The notes under the pieces: model-generated
What the model was told of the DNA's origin: nothing
The model's database searches: none
The model's input: the letters and a program-made list of their open reading frames with translations, nothing else
In this document: positions 59,966 to 64,000 of the stretch, piece by piece
Numbering within the stretch: position 1 is the first letter of the stretch
How the letters are laid out: the number at the start of each line of letters is the position of its first letter
Made by a program: the position numbers and the translations under genes
Assembly: GCF_014642655.1 (NCBI RefSeq)
Contig: NZ_BMIR01000010.1
Span: 93,728-157,727, forward strand
DNA from: Pullulanibacillus camelliae
Lineage (GTDB): Bacteria; Bacillota; Bacilli; Bacillales; Sporolactobacillaceae
Direction: 5' to 3'
Length of the DNA: 64,000 nucleotides

Positions 59966-60829
59966 GTTTTCTATTGTGTGATCGCTTCTTTTTTTGATGA
60001 TGATATCGGCATGCGAACGCGTAGGAAGAATGTGCTCGTACAAATTTCTTCCATTCACTTTATCCCAAACCCCTTGGGCTAACTGGAGGAGCTCTGCCTC
60101 AGATTTTTCTTTGAAGGCATGATAATAAGACGTAGGATCCTGTTCAGCCTTTTTCTTTAATTCACTAATGCGTTTCCAAAACCATTGAAATAAATCCCGT
60201 TCTTCTGCATCAAGATAAATCGTAACATCCAGCAGCTTAGGCAAGCCTTGAGCTTGAGAATGATATTGTAGTGTATTAATACCTTCTACAATGATAATGT
60301 CCGCTTTCTCAATAGTCTGTTCATGGTCCAGGATATCATAGGTTTCATGTGAATAGATGGGAACGTTCGTACGCTTTCCGAGCTTAATCTGATGTAATGC
60401 GTGAATCAGCTTGTCCCAATCATAGCTCTCAGGGAATCCTTTTAAATCCATCATGTTGCCTTCTTTTAATACATGATTTGGAAATAAAAAATGGTCGGTA
60501 GAAAGCACGGTGGCTTTTAATGGCTGGTCGGCTGCTGTCAACAGCTGGATGAGGGTGTTGGCAAAAGTGCTTTTTCCAGCGGCCACACTGCCTGCAATGC
60601 CAATAATAAAGGGCTTTGGGGCTGGAGTGTCTTGATGAAAAAATTGCTCTAGAGCGGTGCTTCTTTCTTGATGAAGGGTATAGAGCCTCAGTAACAGGCT
60701 TCCAAGTGGGTTATAGATGTCCGAAAGCTCTTGCTCGGCAATCATTGTCGAAAAATGTTCCTTTTCATCTATAGAAATGTCATGTGGAAAGGTACTCCAC
60801 TTTGGGCGGTCAAAAACAATGTAAGGCAT
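59939..60829 (-). CDS. coaA: Type I pantothenate kinase CoaA
   Basis: First step of coenzyme A synthesis: phosphorylates pantothenate. 296 residues, ATG at 60829 behind AAAGGAGAAC. P-loop GIAGSVAAGKST (residues 78-88), TTDHFLFPN-like STDHFLFPN, and IIVEGINTLQ, and the type I signature PIYSHETYDI. All agree with the CoaA family rather than type II/III kinases. Transcribed alone, convergent with the VOC gene. Confidence 0.93.
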   Translation of the reverse strand: MPYIVFDRPKWSTFPHDISIDEKEHFSTMIAEQELSDIYNPLGSLLLRLYTLHQERSTALEQFFHQDTPAPKPFIIGIAGSVAAGKSTFANTLIQLLTAADQPLKATVLSTDHFLFPNHVLKEGNMMDLKGFPESYDWDKLIHALHQIKLGKRTNVPIYSHETYDILDHEQTIEKADIIIVEGINTLQYHSQAQGLPKLLDVTIYLDAEERDLFQWFWKRISELKKKAEQDPTSYYHAFKEKSEAELLQLAQGVWDKVNGRNLYEHILPTRSHADIIIKKRSDHTIENIKIRDTFI

Positions 60830-61027
60830 AGTTGTTCTCCTTTGAAGAGGTGATATGCTTTTATTATACTATATATAGGAAGAATGTTTCGCAAAAAGTG
60901 CCCAGTCGATTTAAAACCTTGAGGCTCTGCACTTGCAAGAAAATCTTGATGGAAAAAATCGTTTTGTGTCGTTATGATAGAGAAGGAAATGAAAAGCTGT
61001 TTAAGAGATAGACGGAGGGAAAAAAGC

Positions 61028-62020
61028 GTGAAATACATAGATAATCAAGATATCATGGATATCAATCTCAATTTTGCTATTGAGGAATACATCCTTACTG
61101 AGCTGGATATTAATGAAACCTATTTGCTTTTTTATAGCATGACCCCAACGGTTATTGTCGGGAAAAATCAAAATACGCTTGAAGAGATCAATTTGGATTA
61201 TGTAAGAAAACACAATGTCACAGTGGCGCGCCGTCTGTCAGGCGGTGGTGCAGTTTATAACGATGAGGGCGATCTCAGCTTTAGCTTTATTACAAAAGAC
61301 GATGGCAATAGCTTTCATAACTTTAAAAAATTCACGGACCCCGTGGTACAAGCCTTGCATCAAATGGGGGTGAACGCTGAGCTTCAAGGGCGAAATGACT
61401 TGCTTGTTGATGGGAAAAAGATAAGTGGTAATGCTCAATTTTCGACGCGTGGACGTATGTATAGTCATGGCACGCTTATGTTCGATGTCAATTTGGAAAA
61501 TGTTGCAAAGGCGCTTAACCCAGATGCCGAAAAATACCTTTCTAAAGGCATAAAATCTGTGCGCAGTCGTGTGACTAATATTCGTGAGCACTTGGCTCAG
61601 GACATGACCATCACGGAATTTAAGCAAACCTTACTAAGATATATCTTCGGTTCTGAAGATAAGATTGATGAATATAAGCTCACAGAAGCAGACTGGAAAC
61701 GTATTGAAGAAATCGCTGAGCGGCGTTATAGAAACTGGGATTGGGTTTACGGAAAATCACCTAAATTCAATGTTCAATATAAAAAGCGATTTCCCGGAGC
61801 TGGAACGGTCGATATCCGCATGGTTGTAAGAAAAGGCATCATTCAAGAAGGCATTATTTTTGGTGACTTCTTTGGTGTTGGGGATGTCAATGATGTGATC
61901 AATCTTTTAAAAGGGACCCGTTTTGAATATAATGCAGTGGAAGACAAGCTATCTTCCATTGATGTTGGCCATTATTTCGGTAAAATTACTAAAGATAATC
62001 TCCTGGAATTAATGTTTTAA
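61028..62020 (+). CDS. lplJ: Lipoate-protein ligase LplJ
   Basis: Attaches free lipoate to lipoyl domains of oxo-acid dehydrogenases and GcvH through lipoyl-AMP. 330 residues from the GTG at 61028, with GGAGGGAAAAAAGC directly upstream; an upstream open frame of 18 codons lacks such a site. Lipoate/AMP-binding motifs: VGKNQNTLEEIN, ARRLSGGGAVYNDEGDLSF (68-84), GRNDLLVDGKKISGNAQ with the catalytic lysine near 131, then the C-terminal accessory domain. Corresponds to yhfJ (lplJ) downstream of yhfI in B. subtilis. Strong terminator follows. Confidence 0.93.
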   Translation: MKYIDNQDIMDINLNFAIEEYILTELDINETYLLFYSMTPTVIVGKNQNTLEEINLDYVRKHNVTVARRLSGGGAVYNDEGDLSFSFITKDDGNSFHNFKKFTDPVVQALHQMGVNAELQGRNDLLVDGKKISGNAQFSTRGRMYSHGTLMFDVNLENVAKALNPDAEKYLSKGIKSVRSRVTNIREHLAQDMTITEFKQTLLRYIFGSEDKIDEYKLTEADWKRIEEIAERRYRNWDWVYGKSPKFNVQYKKRFPGAGTVDIRMVVRKGIIQEGIIFGDFFGVGDVNDVINLLKGTRFEYNAVEDKLSSIDVGHYFGKITKDNLLELMF

Positions 62021-62046
62021 AAACCCGCTACATGCGGGTTTTTATT
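62018..62046 (+). terminator. Terminator of lplJ
   Basis: AAAACCCGC pairs with GCGGGTTTT around TACAT, followed by T. Confidence 0.93.
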
Positions 62047-62049
62047 TAA

Positions 62050-62363
62050 AGATCAGAAAGTATAAAATTTCTGGTCATGAGGACGGTGCGGATTGCCGCC
62101 CCAAGCCGCTCGCTTTCCGCGGGGGAGTGGTAAGCCTCCTCGCGCCTTCGTACTGCTAAGCTCTTACCGATCTCCCATTTCCCGCTGGAGTCTAGTCTTC
62201 GCATCATGAGTCAGCGGCACCCGCGGAACACACGATTTTAGAGTGTTCCGAATCTCGCGCCTTGCGCTCCATCCACTTGATCAGGCAATGAAGTCTCTTT
62301 CATATTGGCTGATGCTCTATACTAAGGACAAGGACCGGGCATGCTCTTCGCCCGGTTTTTCTT
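62050..62363 (+). repeat. Family A intergenic repeat, copy A3
   Basis: About 314 bp; the best preserved ends. Left hairpin GATCAGAAA...TTTCTGGTC, GGTAAG...CTTACC stem, CGGAACAC...GTGTTCCG, and a perfect 3' hairpin ACCGGGC...GCCCGGT with TTTTTCTT. Its last bases are the first bases of repeat B6. Confidence 0.9.
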
Positions 62364-62521
62364 ATACTATCAGAATGTATAATTTCGCTGACGCCCCCAA
62401 AGGAAGAGAGTATAAGTGTCACTTTGGCTTTCGACTTTTAAGGCTTGCGGGCACCCTAAGTGGGTGATTAGCAAAAATCACACCAGGAGTACCAGTGAAG
62501 TGGTGCAAGCCAAGTTTTCTA
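62363..62521 (+). repeat. Family B intergenic repeat, copy B6
   Basis: About 159 bp, joined directly to A3. TTATAC/GTATAA at the left end, AAGT/ACTT, GGCTTG/CAAGCC with CACC/GGTG, GTGATT/AATCAC capped by AGCAAA, right end CAAGCCAAGTTTTCTAA. Confidence 0.88.
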
Positions 62522-62606
62522 ATAACGTCAGCAATTATAACTTTGTGGAAGACCTTATAAGTTTAGGCTTTGATTTTGGCCGTCTGAAGCTTGTGGGAAT
62601 CCAATC
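62522..62606 (+). repeat. Family B repeat B7, right-truncated
   Basis: Begins TAACGTCAGCAATTATAAC as B3 does and keeps TTTAG/CTGAA and GAAGCTTGTGGG, then stops matching, so the hairpin module and right end are absent. It is in tandem with B6. The remaining 110 bp to proI hold nothing recognised. Confidence 0.75.
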
Positions 62607-62720
62607 CAAGGCAGAAGCTTCCAATCAGGATATGAGCGCAGCAAAAGTCTCGATTGCGTTTCTAAATAACAAAATCTGTATTAAAATAACTAGTGCCTAC
62701 CGCTTAAATAAAAATCCTCT

Positions 62721-63551
62721 TTAATCAGAAAGGACCTCAAAAGGGCTGCCAAGCTCTTCAGAACGTTTTGTAGCGGCTTGAATCGCTGCGATCAGCCCCT
62801 CTTGAAAGTGATAATCCTCTAATACCGAAATCCCTGCCTGCGTCGTCCCCCCTGGGCTGGTAATTTTTCTTCGCAAAAGTCTTGGGGTTTCTGAACTGCT
62901 CCTCAGCATTTCTGCTGCACCAATAAGGGTTTGTAGAATTAAATCCTTCGCAACTCTAGTGTCAAGATTGATGTGTGAAGCGGCCTCTTCCATCGCTTCT
63001 ACAAGATAATAAATATAAGCGGGCCCACTGCCGGATAGTCCAGTAATCGCATGGAGAGCGTTTTCCTGGACACTAACCGTGGTGCCGATCGCTCTTAATA
63101 AATGACTGACCTGTTGTAAATGGTCGGGTGTAGCATGGCGCCCTGCTGCGATCGCGGTGGCCGATAGACCGATTGCAGCAGAAGTGTTAGGCATGGCACG
63201 AATAACGGGATTAGCTAACGCCAACTGCTCGGAAATGTAATCAGTGGATACGCCAGCTAATACGGAGAGGATCACTTGGTTTTCTTGAAGCTTATCTTTT
63301 ATAGAAAAAAGCACTTCTGAGATATCTTTTGGTTTAACCGATAAGATAATGAGGTCAGCGTTTTGGATCACGTGCTCTGTTTGCTCTGAAACAGACACTT
63401 CAAAGCAGTCTCGTAAAGTTTCTAAGCGTTGCTTATTACTTCGGTTGGTCAACCATATTTGCTGTGGCTCTAGAATGTGCCGAGCGAGTATACCGGTAAT
63501 CATGGACTCTGCAATGGCTCCCGCTCCAATAAATGCTACCTTTTTAAACAT
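62721..63551 (-). CDS. proI: Pyrroline-5-carboxylate reductase ProI
   Basis: Last step of proline synthesis, NADPH-dependent. 276 residues; ATG 63551 behind GAGGAGGAATAAAAAAGC. N-terminal Rossmann motif VAFIGAGAIAESMITG (about residues 5-20), ILSVKPKDI, the substrate site AVIRAMPNTSAAIGLS-like (IRAMPNTSAAIG), and the C-terminal TGLSGSGPAYIYYLVEAM and TSPGGTTQAGISVLE. A T-box leader with a proline specifier directly upstream supports the ProI rather than ProH/ProG type (B. subtilis proI is T-box regulated). Confidence 0.95.
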   Translation of the reverse strand: MFKKVAFIGAGAIAESMITGILARHILEPQQIWLTNRSNKQRLETLRDCFEVSVSEQTEHVIQNADLIILSVKPKDISEVLFSIKDKLQENQVILSVLAGVSTDYISEQLALANPVIRAMPNTSAAIGLSATAIAAGRHATPDHLQQVSHLLRAIGTTVSVQENALHAITGLSGSGPAYIYYLVEAMEEAASHINLDTRVAKDLILQTLIGAAEMLRSSSETPRLLRRKITSPGGTTQAGISVLEDYHFQEGLIAAIQAATKRSEELGSPFEVLSD

Positions 63552-63600
63552 TGCTTTTTTATTCCTCCTCATAGATTGTATTTGCGAATTTTGACAACAC

Positions 63601-63850
63601 AAAAACCCCATCTCGCCTTATTAATAAGGACGGAATGGGGTTTGATTCCGCGGTACCACCTAGATTGACATTGTTTTTAATGCCCGCTTCATTTCTGATT
63701 AACGCACAGGGGACGGTCAGCTTCGTCACTGACAGCTCACAGGTGGGTTCAATGAGCGCAGGGCTGCAGAATGTCTCAGCTACTCATTCCGCTCTCTTTA
63801 ATGTCTGCTCGTCATTTACTAGCCTGTTCATTGCCGACTATTATTTTAAA
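63601..63850 (-). promoter_or_regulatory. Proline T-box riboswitch of proI
   Basis: On the minus strand AGGTGGTACCGCGG (around 63648-63661) is the T-box antitermination sequence; its TGGT would pair with the ACCA end of tRNA-Pro. It is followed by the terminator CCCCAT-TC-CG...CCTTATTAATAAGG...ATGGGG plus TTTTT (63601-63640). Further upstream, GAA-CCC-ACCTGTGAG (63750 downwards) is the specifier loop with the proline codon CCC at 63747-63745, inside Stem I that begins near GGCTAGTAAATGACG. Confidence 0.93.
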
Positions 63851-63927
63851 GTATTATGAAGGGAAATCAGGAGGATGTCAAGGAGATATTTTAAAATGTT
63901 TGTGTCAAACTTTTCTCGGTACCCTAT

Positions 63928-64000
63928 TCATCCCAGTATTTCTGGCACTCTAAATTTGTACGCTTTTCCAGCTACCGCGCGAATGTCTTCGCTTGGTTCC
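63928..64000 (-). CDS. Possible 3' end of a gene cut by the window edge
   Basis: Reading the minus strand from the edge, a frame ends EPSEDIRAVAGKAYKFRVPEILG and TGA at 63930-63928, 23 residues. Composition looks coding, but the family is not recognisable from this fragment, and other frames cannot be ruled out. Confidence 0.3.
   Translation of the reverse strand, partial: EPSEDIRAVAGKAYKFRVPEILG

Noticed and set aside
62416..62724. Open frame of 102 codons across repeats B6 and B7
   Set aside because: It is entirely repeat-derived and has no ribosome site.
63601..63850. T-box region considered as a tRNA or rRNA-related gene
   Set aside because: The AGGTGGTACCGCGG block plus terminator and downstream proI fit a T-box leader; no cloverleaf is present.

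Overview
The window looks like the chromosome of a spore-forming, Gram-positive Bacillales bacterium of moderate GC content. The evidence is a lipoteichoic acid synthase, an alpha/beta-type small acid-soluble spore protein, CotF-like and YheC/D-like spore coat genes, strong AGGAGG ribosome binding sites, a proline T-box and a TPP riboswitch. From about 13.5 kb to 62 kb the gene order follows, from memory, the B. subtilis yhe-yha-hit-ecs-hemEHY-yhfI-lplJ region, with insertions. The genus cannot be settled from the sequence; a Sporolactobacillaceae-like organism is a guess.

Layout. 0-10 kb: the end-truncated ltaS, a YcgR/YcgQ-type permease pair with His-rich loops, a CoA-transferase, and a GbsR-type regulator divergent from the glycine betaine importer opuAA-AB-AC. 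10-16.5 kb: C39-like peptidase, SASP, MsmX, a PucR/CdaR-type regulator, then yheC/D, yheB and yheA. 16.6-20.6 kb: a compact hexuronate operon (LacI-type regulator, uxuA, kdgK, kdgA) turning D-mannonate into pyruvate and glyceraldehyde-3-phosphate. 20.7-36 kb: yhaX, a spore coat gene, yhzD, the YhaO/YhaN nuclease pair, a CssRS-like secretion-stress two-component system, yhaM, yhaL, the PrsA foldase, YpmS, yhaH and hit. 36-45 kb: ecsAB, a ferritin-like gene, an organic-anion-type permease, and a Lia-like envelope-stress operon with a DUF4097 (LiaG-like) gene. 45-51.5 kb: hemE-hemH-hemY, a lipoprotein, a DUF6141-like protein, YhfI and an acetyltransferase. 51.6-58.7 kb: a TPP-riboswitch-controlled tenA-ykoE-ykoD-ykoC operon, mntH with a previously uncalled 41-aa gene behind it and an MntR-like operator, and a glutamate/dicarboxylate symporter. 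58.8-64 kb: a small unknown gene, a VOC protein, coaA, lplJ, and proI under a T-box with a CCC (proline) specifier.

The most unusual content is intergenic. Two families of repeats occupy the gaps between about 21.7 and 62.6 kb. Family B (about 155 bp; seven full or partial copies) can be drawn as a multi-hairpin RNA whose stems change in sequence while staying paired, including one copy where an AT-rich stem is replaced by a GC stem with a GAAA loop. Family A (about 313 bp; three full copies and one with an internal deletion) has long inverted repeats and always ends in a hairpin plus T-run like an intrinsic terminator. All copies lie in the same + orientation whatever the direction of the neighbouring genes, and A and B abut each other at two loci. 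One B copy carries an internal 50-bp tandem amplification. These are the best candidates here for an undescribed element.
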